From Lysobacter sp. M2-1 (GTDB lineage: Bacteria; Pseudomonadota; Gammaproteobacteria; Xanthomonadales; Xanthomonadaceae), in the NCBI RefSeq assembly GCF_022662495.1, contig NZ_JAKPBU010000001.1, forward strand, positions 372,001 through 436,000: DNA of 64,000 nucleotides, written 5' to 3'. Below are positions 1-10,091 of the stretch, piece after piece. Within the stretch, counting starts at the first letter, position 1, and each line of letters starts with the position of its first letter. The position numbers were made by a program, and so were the translations under genes. The notes under the pieces were generated by a model, which saw nothing but the letters and a program-made list of their open reading frames with translations, did not search any database and was not told where the DNA came from.

Positions 1-2358
1 CTGCGAACCGTTGATCGCATCGGTCGAGCTGCCGGAAATCCGACCGGCCGCCACGTTGGTGATGGTCCGTTCGGCGCCTACGCTGCCGACGCTGATGGTG
101 CTGGTCGGGTTGATGCCGGCGAAGTTGTAGGTGGTGCCGCCAATGATCGTGCTGGGCGTCGCTACCGCGGTATCGGTCACCGAACCCGAACCCAACGCCA
201 CGTCGCCGGCATTGTTGGCCACCGCGGTATCGCCGAAGGCCACGGCGCCTGCCGCCAGCGCACTGCTGGTGCTGCCGATGGCCACGCTGCCCTGTCCGAT
301 CACCGTGTTCTGGTAGCCGATGCCGACCGCGCCCTGCGCCGCAATGCCCGGCGTGCTCACCGCCTGCCCGCCGCCGCCGACCATATTGGTGTTGCCCATC
401 GCCACCGAACCATTGCCGGTGGCGGTGTTGTCCAGGCCCGACGCGATAGCGCCGTTGCCGGTGGCGGTATTGGGGTCGCCGATGGCGACCGCGCCGTCGC
501 CGTTGGCGACGTTGCCTGAACCGATGGAGACCGCCCGACCACCGGTGGCGGTGGCATTGGTGCCGATCGCCACCGCTTCGGCCGAGTCTGCGACAGCATT
601 GGCGCCCACTGCGATTGCGTTATCAGCCGCCGCATTGGACTGGATTCCCAATGCAAGTGCATTGATGCCGGTCGCCCGGCTCGCCGTTCCTGCCGCAATG
701 GCGTTGGCTTGCGATGAGGTCACATCCGTGCCGATGGCGATGGCACCCGCCGCAGTGGCGCCCGCCCCTGCAAGCGTGCGCGCGCCAAGATTGATGGAGT
801 TGATCTCCGACGCGATCGATTGGAAGCCGATGGCGATGGCGTTGCGGCCGCCTGCGTTGGCGCTACTGCCCTGCGCAACAGCATCCAGTGCGGAAGCTCT
901 CGCCAGGGTACCGATGGCGATCGCGTTGCCCACGCTGGCATTCGCGTTCACGCCGATCGAAGTGGTTGCGTCGGCCGCGACGCCGATGCCTGCGTTGGTG
1001 CCGATGGCGATATTGTCGTCGCCGCTGACCAGGCTGCCGGCCGCAGCGTCCAGGGTGCCATCGTAGGTTACCGTGCCATCGCCTGTGCCGAAGGCGACGT
1101 TGCGCGTGCCGGTGACGCCCGAACCCGCGCCGCGCATCACACTGGCAATGCCGCCGCCGATGGCGGTGTTCTGCGCGCCGGTGACCAGCGCCCCGGAGGC
1201 AATACCCAATGCGATCGAACCCGCATTGCCGGCCGTCGAGCCCGCACCGGCACCCTGGCCGACCGCAACGGTGCTTGTACCCATGGCGAGCGCTTGCGCG
1301 CCGAGCGCAAGTGAACTGTTTCCTACCGCCCGGGCGGCGTTTCCGACGGCGGTGGCTGCGTCGCTGGTTGCCTCCGCCTCATTGCCTATCGCGACGGTGC
1401 GCACCGCGGTTGCCTGGGCTAAAAAGCCTCCGGCGAACGCGAAGTTTCCCCCTGCTACGGAGTTGACACCGACTGCGGTGGAGTTTCCTCCCGCAGCATT
1501 GGCGGCGGTGCCCAAGGCGCTGGCGCCAGCTCCGGTAGCCCGGGCATTAACTCCCAGCGCGACCGTATTGATGTTGTTTGAAACCGCGCTGCCGCCTATC
1601 GCGACCGCACCGCCCGTGCCTGAGGCTGCCGCATTCAAGCCGATCGCCACCGAATATTGCGTCGACGAGACGGATTGACCGCCAATGGCGATGGCATCGG
1701 CGCCCGATGCAAGAGCGCCACTGGTGGCATTGCCACCGAGTGCCACCGAACCGACGCCAGTGGCCCGCGTGGCTGTTGCTGGGCCGACACCGCCTCCACC
1801 GATTGCTGTCGCGTAGTTGACAGCGGCATTAGCTTGCGAGCCCACCGCAACGCCTCTAAGTCCACCTGCTGTCGACTGCACGCCGACAGCGACAGCTCCC
1901 GCGCCGCCGGAGTTGACATCCGTACCGATAGCAATCGACGACTCTCCGGACGCTCCGGTTCCACTGGTGCGTGCACCCACATAAATGGAATTGACGCCAG
2001 AGCCAAGGGCTTGGTAGCCGAGAGTCGTGGCATTCAGCCCCGAACTGACGGCCCTAAAACCTATAGCAGTGGCTCCGCCGGCAGTCGCCTGGGACTGAAA
2101 ACCCACGCACGTCGCGCTGCCGCTGTAGTAGTTGTACGGCGCGGCAGTACAGTCCACCGACTGCGCCTGCGCCGACCCGGCCCATCCCATCCCGCCCATC
2201 GCCAGCAGCGAGGCCATGATGGCGACGGACAACGTTCCCGGCGCGCACGATGCCTTCTGCCCGCCTCTGGATACCTTGCCGCGAGGCGCTGCCAACTCGG
2301 AGGCGACCACCAACTGGTTGAGCGACCGGCTCCATACCACACTGTAGATCCTGTTCAT
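1..2358 (-). CDS. Trimeric autotransporter adhesin (YadA/Hia type), 5' part; truncated by left edge
   Basis: Surface adhesin exported by its own C-terminal trimeric barrel, which lies outside the window. The frame is open for 786 codons from ATG 2358 to the edge. Residues 1-24 form an extended signal peptide region (begins MNRIYSVVWSRSLNQLVVAS, typical of autotransporters), then a hydrophobic signal segment ending near residue 66 (GSAQAQ). Residues of about 85 to 740 are short degenerate repeats of the type NAIAIG..A, the left-handed beta-roll head of YadA-like proteins. Near the edge (about residues 755-786) comes a neck motif with RTITNVAAG and DAINGSQ. Expected role is adhesion or biofilm formation. 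Because the repeats are GC-rich, long false frames appear on the other strand. Confidence 0.93.
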   Translation of the reverse strand, partial: MNRIYSVVWSRSLNQLVVASELAAPRGKVSRGGQKASCAPGTLSVAIMASLLAMGGMGWAGSAQAQSVDCTAAPYNYYSGSATCVGFQSQATAGGATAIGFRAVSSGLNATTLGYQALGSGVNSIYVGARTSGTGASGESSIAIGTDVNSGGAGAVAVGVQSTAGGLRGVAVGSQANAAVNYATAIGGGGVGPATATRATGVGSVALGGNATSGALASGADAIAIGGQSVSSTQYSVAIGLNAAASGTGGAVAIGGSAVSNNINTVALGVNARATGAGASALGTAANAAGGNSTAVGVNSVAGGNFAFAGGFLAQATAVRTVAIGNEAEATSDAATAVGNAARAVGNSSLALGAQALAMGTSTVAVGQGAGAGSTAGNAGSIALGIASGALVTGAQNTAIGGGIASVMRGAGSGVTGTRNVAFGTGDGTVTYDGTLDAAAGSLVSGDDNIAIGTNAGIGVAADATTSIGVNANASVGNAIAIGTLARASALDAVAQGSSANAGGRNAIAIGFQSIASEINSINLGARTLAGAGATAAGAIAIGTDVTSSQANAIAAGTASRATGINALALGIQSNAAADNAIAVGANAVADSAEAVAIGTNATATGGRAVSIGSGNVANGDGAVAIGDPNTATGNGAIASGLDNTATGNGSVAMGNTNMVGGGGQAVSTPGIAAQGAVGIGYQNTVIGQGSVAIGSTSSALAAGAVAFGDTAVANNAGDVALGSGSVTDTAVATPSTIIGGTTYNFAGINPTSTISVGSVGAERTITNVAAGRISGSSTDAINGSQ

Positions 2359-3095
2359 TACTGCTCCCTGGTTGCAAGCGAGTGCGGTGGTCCGCAGGCC
2401 AAGACGACGCTGCGTTGCTTAAGAATTCTTTAGAGAGAAACTTCGTTGACGACCATGACGATGTGCGTGCACATCTGCGGTCGACCGGTGTCATGGTTGT
2501 GCATGGCAACGCGTAGCTTCGCGCTGGCATTCGGCACCGCGCATCGGCCATCCGCCCGCGAACCCACGCTCTGGAGCAGTCGTCGATGGCTTGCGCTGGT
2601 GCCGCGCGCTTCGGACGCCCTCGTAGGCCATGTCAATCCACTTCCAAGCCGCTGCACCGGCCGTGCCCGGCGCGCTTCAAGCTCGTGATCCATGGCAACG
2701 GGTTTCGGCCGCGCGATGCGCTCGACGGCACAATCGCGACCATTGACAGTGACCGCATCCGCTTCGGGCGCCGGCAAATCTCCGGCACCGAAGAAATTCT
2801 TTATCTCCATCATTCCCCTTGCCGGCTTCCGTATCCGTTATCGGGCTTGAAGCCTTCCGTGCATTTCTATCCGTTAGGAAATGGAATTACTGTGATTCGA
2901 ATTGCAATTCGTGCTTTGGAAATTTTTAGAACTTTCTACTTGCAACTGTTGCAACAGTTGGATGCAAACCAGAAAACCACCAGGGCGCACTTCACTGTCT
3001 GGATGACGAGAGAATGCGTGAGTTTTGGTGAGTATTGTTGGCAGGAAGCTTCAATGGGCACTGCGACGGCCAGGCTCATTGATGGGTGGCTTTCG
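2359..3095. other. Intergenic region upstream of the adhesin; no confident gene
   Basis: This stretch should contain the adhesin promoter. An open frame of 127 codons on the minus strand (2430-2813) has no recognisable domain and ordinary shadow-like composition, so it is not called. Bases of about 2860-2960 are clearly more AT-rich than the surroundings, which fits a regulatory or horizontally acquired piece. Nothing else was seen. Confidence 0.5.
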
Positions 3096-3827
3096 TCACA
3101 AGCCCTGGCCCGATGAGAGGAACCTCAAGCCGACGCCAGGCTCGGTGGCGATCCAGCGCGGTGCGGCCGCATCGTCGCCCAGCTTCTGACGCAACTTGCC
3201 GACCAGGATGCGCAGATAGTGGGTGTCCTCCTGGTGGGTCGGTCCCCAGAGTTCGCGCAGCAGCTGCGGCTGGGTTACCACGCGGCCGGCGTGCTGGACC
3301 AGGAACGCGAGCAGTGCGTACTCCTTGCGCGACAGCGCCAGCGGCTCGCCGGCAAGACGAACCTCGCGCCGCGCCAGGTCGACATGGAGCCGGCCGTCGT
3401 CGAAGACCGGCGATGCTTCGCCCGCCGCCGCGTGCCAGCGCAGCAGGACGCGAATGCGTGCCATGAGCTCCTGTACGCCGAACGGCTTGGTGACGTAGTC
3501 GTTGGCGCCGGCATCGAGCGCTCCGACCTTGTCGGACTCGTTCGAGCGCACGGTCAGCACCAGCACCGGCACCTGCGACCACGCCCGGATGTCGCGCAGC
3601 ACGGTCAGTCCGTCGCGATCCGGCAGCCCCATGTCCAGGACAACCAGATCCGCGCCGCGCACGGCGAGTGCATCCAGGCCCGCCTGCGCGGTGTCCGCGA
3701 GCTCGACTGCGAAGCCCTGCGCGCGCAGGCTGATCTCGAGGAACTTGCGGATCTGCGGCTCGTCGTCGATCACCAGCACACGGGCAGGTGGCGCGGAGGC
3801 GAAGCTGGGCTGCATGACTTCGCTCAT
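3096..3827 (-). CDS. kdpE: KdpE-like OmpR-family response regulator
   Basis: DNA-binding response regulator paired with the adjacent sensor kinase. The 243-residue protein has a receiver domain with acidic pair D21/D22, phospho-acceptor D65 (VVLDMGLPD) and K114 (VTKPFG), followed by an OmpR-type winged helix (residues about 145-235, with LSRKEYALL and a [15 protein letters not shown] recognition region). The start ATG overlaps the stop of the kinase gene as ATGA, so the two are translationally coupled. In other bacteria KdpE activates the kdpFABC potassium pump; here no kdpFABC is nearby and the divergent neighbour is the potassium transporter kup, which is the likely target. Confidence 0.9.
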   Translation of the reverse strand: MSEVMQPSFASAPPARVLVIDDEPQIRKFLEISLRAQGFAVELADTAQAGLDALAVRGADLVVLDMGLPDRDGLTVLRDIRAWSQVPVLVLTVRSNESDKVGALDAGANDYVTKPFGVQELMARIRVLLRWHAAAGEASPVFDDGRLHVDLARREVRLAGEPLALSRKEYALLAFLVQHAGRVVTQPQLLRELWGPTHQEDTHYLRILVGKLRQKLGDDAAAPRWIATEPGVGLRFLSSGQGL

Positions 3828-5323
3828 GACGATGCCGGCGGCACGTTGAGCGGCAAAGTGATGCGCAGGGTGGTACCGCGGCCGTCCATGCCTGGTAATG
3901 CTTCGACTTCGCCGCCGTGCGCGCCAACCATGCCGCGACAGATCGCAAGGCCCAGGCCGGTGCCCTGCTGGCCACGATCGCCCCGCTCCACGCTATAGAA
4001 CATGTCGAAGATGCGCTTGCGTTCCTCCTCGGGAATGCCGGGTCCGCGGTCGCTCACCTCGATCTGCAGATGATCACCGACACGCCGTGCGTCGATGGCA
4101 ACCGGCTCGTCTGCCGGCGAGAACTTCGCCGCGTTCTCGATCACGTTGAACAGCGCCTGTTCCATCAGCGCGGGGTGGACCCAGACCGGACCAAGCGCCG
4201 GGTCGACCCGGACCATGAACTGCGTGGTGGGCTGGTAACGATGCATGCGCCCGACGGCCGAACCGATCAGCTCATCGACACCGATCCAGTCGCGGTGCAG
4301 CGTCAACGTGCCATGCCCCAGCCGGGTCATGTCGAGCAGGTTCTGGATGTAGCGATCCAGACGTTCGCCCTCGCTGCGGACGGTTTCGAGCAAATCATGG
4401 CGGTCCTCCGCGCCCATCGAATCGCCGTAGCTGTCCAGGCTGCCGGCTGCGCCGATGATCGCCGCCAGGGGCGTGCGCAGGTCGTGGGACACCGACGACA
4501 GCAGCGCGCTGCGCAGGCGTTCGGTCTCCGTGGTGAGCCGTGCCGACTGCAGATCGGCCACCAGCCGCGTACGCAGCAGCGCCTGGGCAATGTCATCGGC
4601 CATTTCCCGCGCGAGTTGCCGCTGGTTCTCGCTGGGTTGCTGGATGTACGCAGGCAGTTTCAGGCCGATCACACCCAGCGGCCCATCAGGCGCCGGCAAG
4701 GGCAGAAACCACCAGCCGTGCTCCACCACCGATTCGATGCTGCGTGACCGTGCGAGTGCGTCGATACGATGCACCACCGGCTGTGCAGGCGGCTCGACGT
4801 CATCGGCGTGCAGACCGCGTTCGCCCAGGCGGATCCAGACATATGCGTCCAGATGCTTGCGGAAGACCGCATTGGCGACAGCGACGACCTCTTCCTCGTC
4901 CGCGGCCACGGTCAGGCGTTGGCCAAGCTCTTGCCGCGCCAGGGCATCCCGATGCGCCTCGCGCAACGCCTGCACCTGCATCGCCAGGCGCGACGCCAGG
5001 CGGCCGGCCAGTAACGCGGCCGCAAGAAAGGCCGCCACGGTCGCAACACCCTGCCGTGCGCCGATGTACAGCGTGTAACGCGGCTCGATGAAAAAGAAGT
5101 TGTAGGCGAAGAAGCACAGCAGCGCCGTCAACACCGCAGGTCCGGTGCGGGTCCGCGCGGCGACCAGCAGCACGGCCAGCATGAAGACCAGGGACAGGTC
5201 CTCCAGCCCCAGCCAACGCTCGGCAGCAGCGGCCACCAACACCGCAAGCAGTCCCGCCACGGCCGCCAGCAGGTAGCCGGCGGCGGGATTGTCGATGCTT
5301 CTGGATGCGTCGTTGACCGGCAT
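3824..5323 (-). CDS. kdpD: Short KdpD-like sensor histidine kinase lacking the N-terminal KdpD/Usp module
   Basis: Inner-membrane histidine kinase of about 499 residues, against roughly 890 for full-length KdpD. It starts directly with the four-helix DUF4118 membrane block (residues about 15-110), then a GAF-like region, a HisKA domain with the phosphorylated His in [11 protein letters not shown] (about residue 280), and an HATPase domain with N box [11 protein letters not shown] and G boxes DRGPGIP and GTGLGLAI. The cytoplasmic N-terminal KdpD and Usp domains, which bind Walker-type and c-di-AMP ligands in standard KdpD, are absent. ATG 5323 is preferred over an upstream non-ATG start because GGAAGG lies just upstream. 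The gene is coupled to kdpE and divergent from kup. Confidence 0.88.
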   Translation of the reverse strand: MPVNDASRSIDNPAAGYLLAAVAGLLAVLVAAAAERWLGLEDLSLVFMLAVLLVAARTRTGPAVLTALLCFFAYNFFFIEPRYTLYIGARQGVATVAAFLAAALLAGRLASRLAMQVQALREAHRDALARQELGQRLTVAADEEEVVAVANAVFRKHLDAYVWIRLGERGLHADDVEPPAQPVVHRIDALARSRSIESVVEHGWWFLPLPAPDGPLGVIGLKLPAYIQQPSENQRQLAREMADDIAQALLRTRLVADLQSARLTTETERLRSALLSSVSHDLRTPLAAIIGAAGSLDSYGDSMGAEDRHDLLETVRSEGERLDRYIQNLLDMTRLGHGTLTLHRDWIGVDELIGSAVGRMHRYQPTTQFMVRVDPALGPVWVHPALMEQALFNVIENAAKFSPADEPVAIDARRVGDHLQIEVSDRGPGIPEEERKRIFDMFYSVERGDRGQQGTGLGLAICRGMVGAHGGEVEALPGMDGRGTTLRITLPLNVPPASS

Positions 5324-5401
5324 GTCGCCTTCCGGGAACCGATTGGCGCCATTGTGCCGGGCTATGCGGATGGCTGTCCCCGTACACGCCGGGCAGGACA
5401 A

Positions 5402-5421
5402 GAATTTACGGGGAATTTACG
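5402..5421. promoter_or_regulatory. Tandem GAATTTACG direct repeats between kdpD and kup
   Basis: GAATTTACG occurs at 5402-5410 and again at 5413-5421, an 11-base period (one helical turn). OmpR-family regulators typically bind such direct repeats, so this is a candidate KdpE site controlling kup, kdpD, or both. Inference only. Confidence 0.45.
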
Positions 5422-5564
5422 CCAACCGGGCCTGTCGCGGCTTTTGCGTTTACGCCTGCGTCGCAAACACTGGCGTCCCGAAAACTGCTGTTGGGCGGTC
5501 TTTGCGGCCCGACGCCATCGAAGCCTGCCTGCAAGCGTTCGTTCCGCGAGCGCAAGGAACCTTC

Positions 5565-7475
5565 ATGAACACTGCAACCGCACCCTCCGTCGCCCCTGCG
5601 AACAGCCACGCCAAGGCCAGCTTCGGCGCCCTGATGCTCGGCGCGATCGGCGTGGTCTTCGGCGACATCGGCACCAGCCCGCTGTACACCATCAAGGAGG
5701 CGTTCTCGCCGCACTACGGCCTGACGCCGGATCACGCCACCGTGCTCGGGATCCTGTCGCTGGTGTTCTGGTCGCTGGTGCTGGTGATCACGGTGAAGTA
5801 CGTGCTGGTGATCATGCGCGCCGACAACGACGGCGAGGGCGGCATCATGGCGCTGACCGCACTGGCACAGCGCACGCTGCCGGGTGGGTCGAAGGGCGCC
5901 TACATCATCGGCCTGCTCGGTGTGTTCGGCGTGGCGCTGTTCTTCGGCGACGGCGTGCTGACACCGGCCATCTCGGTGCTGTCCGCGGTCGAAGGGCTGG
6001 AGGTCGCGACCCCGGCGCTGCATCGCTGGGTCATGCCCGTCACGATCACGGTGCTGGTCGTGTTGTTCGCCACCCAGCGCTTCGGCACCGGCGTGGTCGG
6101 CCGTGCGTTCGGTCCGATCATCGTGGCGTGGTTCCTGGCGCTTGCGGCGATCGGCCTGCACAACATCAGCGGCAATCCGGAAGTGCTGCAGGCGCTCAAT
6201 CCCTGGTGGGGCGTGCGCTTCTTCCTGGACCATCATTGGGGCGGCATCTTCATCCTCGGCGCGGTGGTGCTGGCGGTGACCGGCGGCGAGACCCTGTATG
6301 CCGACATGGGTCACTTCGGCCGTCGCCCGATCACCGCGGCGTGGAATTTTCTGGTGCTGCCGGCGTTGACGATCAACTACCTCGGCCAGGGCGCGTTGCT
6401 GCTGGCCAATCCGCAGGCGGTGTCGAACCCGTTCTACATCGGCGTGCCGCAGTGGGCGTTGTATCCCATGGTGGGCCTGGCCACCGCCGCGACCGTGATC
6501 GCCTCGCAGGCGGTCATCAGCGGCGCCTACTCGGCCACGCGCCAGGCCATCCAGCTCGGCTACCTGCCGCGCATGGCCATCCGCCATACCTCCCGGGAAA
6601 CCATGGGCCAGATCTACATCCCGTCGATCAACTGGGTGTTGATGCTGGCGGTGATCGCCACGGTGGTCGGCTTTGGCAATTCCACCGCGCTGGCGACGGC
6701 TTACGGCGTCTCGGTGACCGGCACCATGCTGATCACCAGCGTCATGCTGATCGTGGCCATGCGCGCGCGCTCCTCCATGCCCGGCTACGTCTTCTGGCCG
6801 TTGGCGACCGCGTTCGTGCTGATCGACGTGGCCTTCCTGTTCGCCAACCTGGTGAAGTTCAAGGACGGCGCCTGGTTCCCGATCGCCCTGGGCATCGTCA
6901 TCTTCACGCTGCTGCGCACCTGGGGCCGTGGGCGCAAACTGCTCCAGGCGGAGATCCTCAAGGACGGCATCCCGCTCGACACCTTCCTGCCTGGCCTGCT
7001 GCTGTCGCCGCCCGCTCGGGTACCGGGCACGGCGGTGTTCCTGACTGCGCAGAAGGGCATCGTGCCCAAAGCGCTGCTGCACAACCTCAAGCACAACAAG
7101 GTGCTGCACGAACGCAATGTGCTGCTGACCGTGGAAACCCAATCGATCCCGTTCGTGGCGGCGGGGTCGCACCTGGTCATCGAGACCATCGGCGACGAGT
7201 TCTACAAGGCGACCGTGCGCTACGGCTTCATGGAGACGCCCGACGTACCGCTGGCGCTGATGCGATCGGTCGACTGCAGCACGCTGTGCTTCGACCCGAT
7301 GGAGACCACGTACTTCGCCAGCCGCGAAACCATCGTCGCAAGCCGCCATAGGGGCATGCCGATCTGGCGCGACAAGCTGTTCGGATTCATGCACCGCAAC
7401 GCAGCACCGGCGACGGACTTCTTCCGGATTCCGACGACGCGGCTGGTGGAGCTGGGTTCGCCCGTGGAGATCTAG
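5565..7475 (+). CDS. kup: Kup low-affinity potassium transporter
   Basis: Potassium/proton symporter of the inner membrane. The 636-residue product matches the usual Kup length (E. coli 622) and has the signature [10 protein letters not shown] near the N terminus, about 12 hydrophobic helices, and a soluble C-terminal domain of about 150 residues. The start is ATG 5565, behind AAGGA, because it places the conserved N-terminal segment correctly; the frame is open further upstream but that part has no Kup similarity. It is divergent from the kdpDE pair across a 241-base regulatory gap. Confidence 0.95.
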   Translation: MNTATAPSVAPANSHAKASFGALMLGAIGVVFGDIGTSPLYTIKEAFSPHYGLTPDHATVLGILSLVFWSLVLVITVKYVLVIMRADNDGEGGIMALTALAQRTLPGGSKGAYIIGLLGVFGVALFFGDGVLTPAISVLSAVEGLEVATPALHRWVMPVTITVLVVLFATQRFGTGVVGRAFGPIIVAWFLALAAIGLHNISGNPEVLQALNPWWGVRFFLDHHWGGIFILGAVVLAVTGGETLYADMGHFGRRPITAAWNFLVLPALTINYLGQGALLLANPQAVSNPFYIGVPQWALYPMVGLATAATVIASQAVISGAYSATRQAIQLGYLPRMAIRHTSRETMGQIYIPSINWVLMLAVIATVVGFGNSTALATAYGVSVTGTMLITSVMLIVAMRARSSMPGYVFWPLATAFVLIDVAFLFANLVKFKDGAWFPIALGIVIFTLLRTWGRGRKLLQAEILKDGIPLDTFLPGLLLSPPARVPGTAVFLTAQKGIVPKALLHNLKHNKVLHERNVLLTVETQSIPFVAAGSHLVIETIGDEFYKATVRYGFMETPDVPLALMRSVDCSTLCFDPMETTYFASRETIVASRHRGMPIWRDKLFGFMHRNAAPATDFFRIPTTRLVELGSPVEI

Positions 7476-7488
7476 GGCTGCAATCGCC

Positions 7489-7504
7489 TGCCGGCATTCC
7501 GGCA
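7489..7504 (+). terminator. Short hairpin after kup
   Basis: A perfect 6-base stem TGCCGG/CCGGCA with a four-base loop lies 14 bases after the kup stop. There is no T tract, so termination is only possible. Confidence 0.3.
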
Positions 7505-7692
7505 CGACTGTCCGCCCGTGACTTCGGCGCATTCGACGCCCCTACCGTTGGTCGGAACTAGCGCTGGCCGGTCGGTGTGGGCAGGTGCGTTGCCTGGGAT
7601 TGAAGTCGCCCTTCCGCCGTTCGCTTGGCGGCGCTCATTCGATCAAGGGTGATGCACAGCGGCGATCCGTGTTCCGCAGCGGAGGGCATGCC

Positions 7693-7875
7693 ATGGGCTC
7701 TGGGATCCGCGAGCTGGTGTTCACCGGCCTGCAGCGCGCGTGGCAGGAATGGTTCGTCGAACGCTACCGCCTGTGGGAGGTGCGGGTCGTCGGCGTCGAA
7801 GTCGCCCAAGGTCTGCAGCTGCGCCTGATCGCGCACGACCGGTTTCACTCCACGGCCTCCGATCGTTGCCGATGA
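7693..7875 (+). CDS. Hypothetical 60-residue protein
   Basis: Small soluble protein of 60 residues, not recognised. ATG 7693 is preceded by GGAGGG at a good distance, the best start in this frame. The sequence is rich in Arg, Trp and Leu in the middle (RAWQEWFVERYRLWEVRVV) and could form an amphipathic helix followed by a strand. Its stop overlaps the next start (ATGA at 7872-7875), so the two genes are coupled and probably act together. No signal peptide. Confidence 0.5.
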   Translation: MGSGIRELVFTGLQRAWQEWFVERYRLWEVRVVGVEVAQGLQLRLIAHDRFHSTASDRCR

Positions 7876-8180
7876 CGCTGCCGGAAGAGCCGCCGTTGCT
7901 GACCCTGATCAGCCCGACCGAAGGCATGACGGTGCGCGCCGGCACGCCGTTCCTGCTGCAGGGCAGCCTCACCGACAGCGCGGGTGAACCGCTGGCGGAC
8001 GCACAGCTGACCTGGTCACTCGGCGACGTACCGGTCGGCCGCGGCTGGACCTGTTGGACCGCCAGCGAACCCGGCATCACCCTGGTGCAACTGTTCGCCT
8101 ATCTGGGCGATGAACTGGTCGCACGCAAGTACGTGCGCATCACAGTCGAAGGGCACGACAGGGTGGGCGATTGCGACTAG
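7872..8180 (+). CDS. Hypothetical protein with a predicted Ig-like beta-sandwich fold
   Basis: Protein of 102 residues coupled to the preceding small gene by an ATGA overlap. The pattern of alternating hydrophobic strands (LLTLISPTEG, AGTPFLLQGSLTD, ADAQLTWSL, GITLVQLFAYLGD, RKYVRITVEG) is what PKD or Ig-like domains show. There is no signal peptide or catalytic motif. Such domains usually mediate binding; the specific role is unknown. It is convergent with the metallo-hydrolase gene downstream. Confidence 0.55.
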   Translation: MTLPEEPPLLTLISPTEGMTVRAGTPFLLQGSLTDSAGEPLADAQLTWSLGDVPVGRGWTCWTASEPGITLVQLFAYLGDELVARKYVRITVEGHDRVGDCD

Positions 8181-8308
8181 CGCTGGGTTCGCGGCGGCAA
8201 GGTCCATCCACATCGACACCGAACGAGCGATTCGAGTTGGAGGCCAGTCGATCACCTGGATCGACGGAGCCATTGCGTGCCAGCAGGAGGCGTCCCGACA
8301 TCGCCCCT

Positions 8309-9169
8309 TCATCGCCAGTCCACCCATGCTCCAGGCGCGATCGCCTGGATCTCGATGGATGTTTCGCGCGCAGCCGTGCGCAACCGGCCGATCGCATCCT
8401 CGACCTCCACGTACTCCGTCATACCGGATACGCCGTAGTGGATGGGGACCAGTCGGCGTGCGCCCAGGATGGTCGCGGCGGCCACCGCCTGCTCGGGGGT
8501 CAGCACACCCGGCTGGCCGCTGATCGGCTTGCGCCAGCCGAAACGCGCGCCGTTGACCGGCAGGAACGCAGCGTCGAATGGGCCGAACTGGCGGCCGATG
8601 CGCCACCAGTGCCCGTGCCAGAGCGTGTCCCCGCCATGGAAGATGCGCCGGCCGCCGGCCGACACCACCCAGGACGCCTGCGGGTCGCCGTAGCCATCCG
8701 AGGCGGGCACGGGAGTCGCGGTGAAGTCGCCGAGCAGCTGCGGCTCCCATAGCGCACTCGACCGGACCCGGGCACCTGGTGGAACCGGCAGCGGATTCGT
8801 CCCCGCCGGGTGCGCCAGGGTGCCGCCCTTGTCCAGCGCGTCCGCCGCGGCCTTCGCGTCGAAGTGGTCCGGGTGCGCATGGGTGATGAGCACATAGGCA
8901 TCGCCAACGGCGTCGCCGACGGGAATCAGCGGGTCCTTGAGTGCGGCTCCCCACGCGTCCGGATCGACCAGCGGGTCGATGAACAATGTCGCGTTCGGAA
9001 CCTGCAGACGAATGCCCGCCCACGCCAGTCGCTGGATGCGCAAGCCTTCGCCGGCAGCTGCGAAGACGCGGCGCCCCGGAAGCAACGCCGCGGCCGAGAT
9101 GCCGGCGCACGCAGTCAGAAATCCCCTGCGCGCCATGCCGCGGCTGGCCATGCTGTCGTTGCCGCTCAT
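8309..9169 (-). CDS. Tat-exported metallo-beta-lactamase-fold hydrolase (UlaG/L-ascorbate lactonase-like)
   Basis: Metal-dependent hydrolase of 286 residues. A twin-arginine signal (ARRGFL, residues 13-18) followed by an Ala-rich hydrophobic stretch directs it to the periplasm. The metal motif is THAHPDHFD (H97, H99, D101, H102), with a further aspartate in FHGGDTLWHGHW and a late histidine in VPIHYG, the usual order in the UlaG-like branch. The start overlaps the stop of the upstream gene by ATGA, so both MBL-fold proteins form one operon. Substrate unknown. Confidence 0.82.
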   Translation of the reverse strand: MSGNDSMASRGMARRGFLTACAGISAAALLPGRRVFAAAGEGLRIQRLAWAGIRLQVPNATLFIDPLVDPDAWGAALKDPLIPVGDAVGDAYVLITHAHPDHFDAKAAADALDKGGTLAHPAGTNPLPVPPGARVRSSALWEPQLLGDFTATPVPASDGYGDPQASWVVSAGGRRIFHGGDTLWHGHWWRIGRQFGPFDAAFLPVNGARFGWRKPISGQPGVLTPEQAVAAATILGARRLVPIHYGVSGMTEYVEVEDAIGRLRTAARETSIEIQAIAPGAWVDWR

Positions 9170-10020
9170 GCGTGGCGCTCCCGCGAGGCGACCGCGGCGT
9201 CGAGCGAGAAGACCGATTGCGCGACGATGACCTCCAGGTTGTGCTGGTGCCATTCGCGTTCGAAGTCGACCGGTTCCACCTGCGGCGCCAGGCAGGATTC
9301 GATGGCAATCGAGGCGATGCGATCGTCGGCCTCACGCGGCGTCGCGTCCGCACGGATCTGGACAACGGCATCCTGCAGCCGGTCCAGGTAATGGCGCGCG
9401 TTGTCGAGCGCGGCGGCGGGAAACCGGCCCATGTGTCCGCCGACGATCGTGCGCCTGCCGAATTGCCGCAGCCGGCCGATTGCGCTGCGGATCAGTGCGG
9501 GGTCCGCCTTGGAGAGGTAGACGATGTTGCCAACGATGTTGTCGCCGGCGCAGACCAGGTCGGCAGTGGGCACGTCCGCGCTGACGTGGTCCATGGTCTT
9601 GCCGGGGTTGTGCACGAAGCGCAGCTCGTGTTGCCCCCAGCGGATCGTCATCGCACTGTCGAACACCACCTGCGGTTCGCGATAGAGCGCATCCACCCGC
9701 TGGTTCTGCGAAAGGAAGGTGTGGCGATAATGCCGGTGCGCGAGCGTCAGCGCGTCCGGAAATAGCGACATTCCGGCGATGTGATCGCTCATGAAATGGG
9801 TCGCTGCGACGACACGCACCGTCTTGCCCATCTCCTCGCACAGGACGCGGCGCAGCCAATGCGCGTCGTCCACGCTGGCGAGCGCATCGACCAGCAGCGC
9901 GTCGCCGCCGTCGAGGAATGCGGTGGCGACCGACTCGTGGTCGTCGCCGACGAACATCAGCACGTTGGAACCCAGCTCTTCGAATCTCACGATGGTCGCC
10001 TGTCGTTTGCGTGGTGCCAT
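9166..10020 (-). CDS. MBL-fold protein with an altered metal motif
   Basis: Cytoplasmic metallo-beta-lactamase-fold protein of 284 residues (ATG 10020 chosen over a TTG nine codons upstream). The usual HxHxDH motif reads THFMSDHIAG: H75, D79 and H80 are present but the second histidine is Met. Later ligands appear in FVHNPGK, VCAGDN and VVGGHMG. It may use one metal, or have a different function from the neighbour it is coupled to. It is the first gene of the two-gene operon and is divergent from a LysR regulator that may control it. Confidence 0.75.
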   Translation of the reverse strand: MAPRKRQATIVRFEELGSNVLMFVGDDHESVATAFLDGGDALLVDALASVDDAHWLRRVLCEEMGKTVRVVAATHFMSDHIAGMSLFPDALTLAHRHYRHTFLSQNQRVDALYREPQVVFDSAMTIRWGQHELRFVHNPGKTMDHVSADVPTADLVCAGDNIVGNIVYLSKADPALIRSAIGRLRQFGRRTIVGGHMGRFPAAALDNARHYLDRLQDAVVQIRADATPREADDRIASIAIESCLAPQVEPVDFEREWHQHNLEVIVAQSVFSLDAAVASRERHA

Positions 10021-10091
10021 CGTTGCCAACAGCGCAGAGCGCGACAAACGAGATGTTTTGCGGCCCGCATTAGAAAAACTAACTTGATAGG

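Noticed and set aside
320-1678. Long plus-strand frames across the adhesin
   Set aside because: They are mirror frames of the head repeats on the minus strand, with Pro/Ala low complexity only.
2430-2813. 127-codon minus frame upstream of the adhesin
   Set aside because: No domain, no clear ribosome site, and composition like a chance frame.
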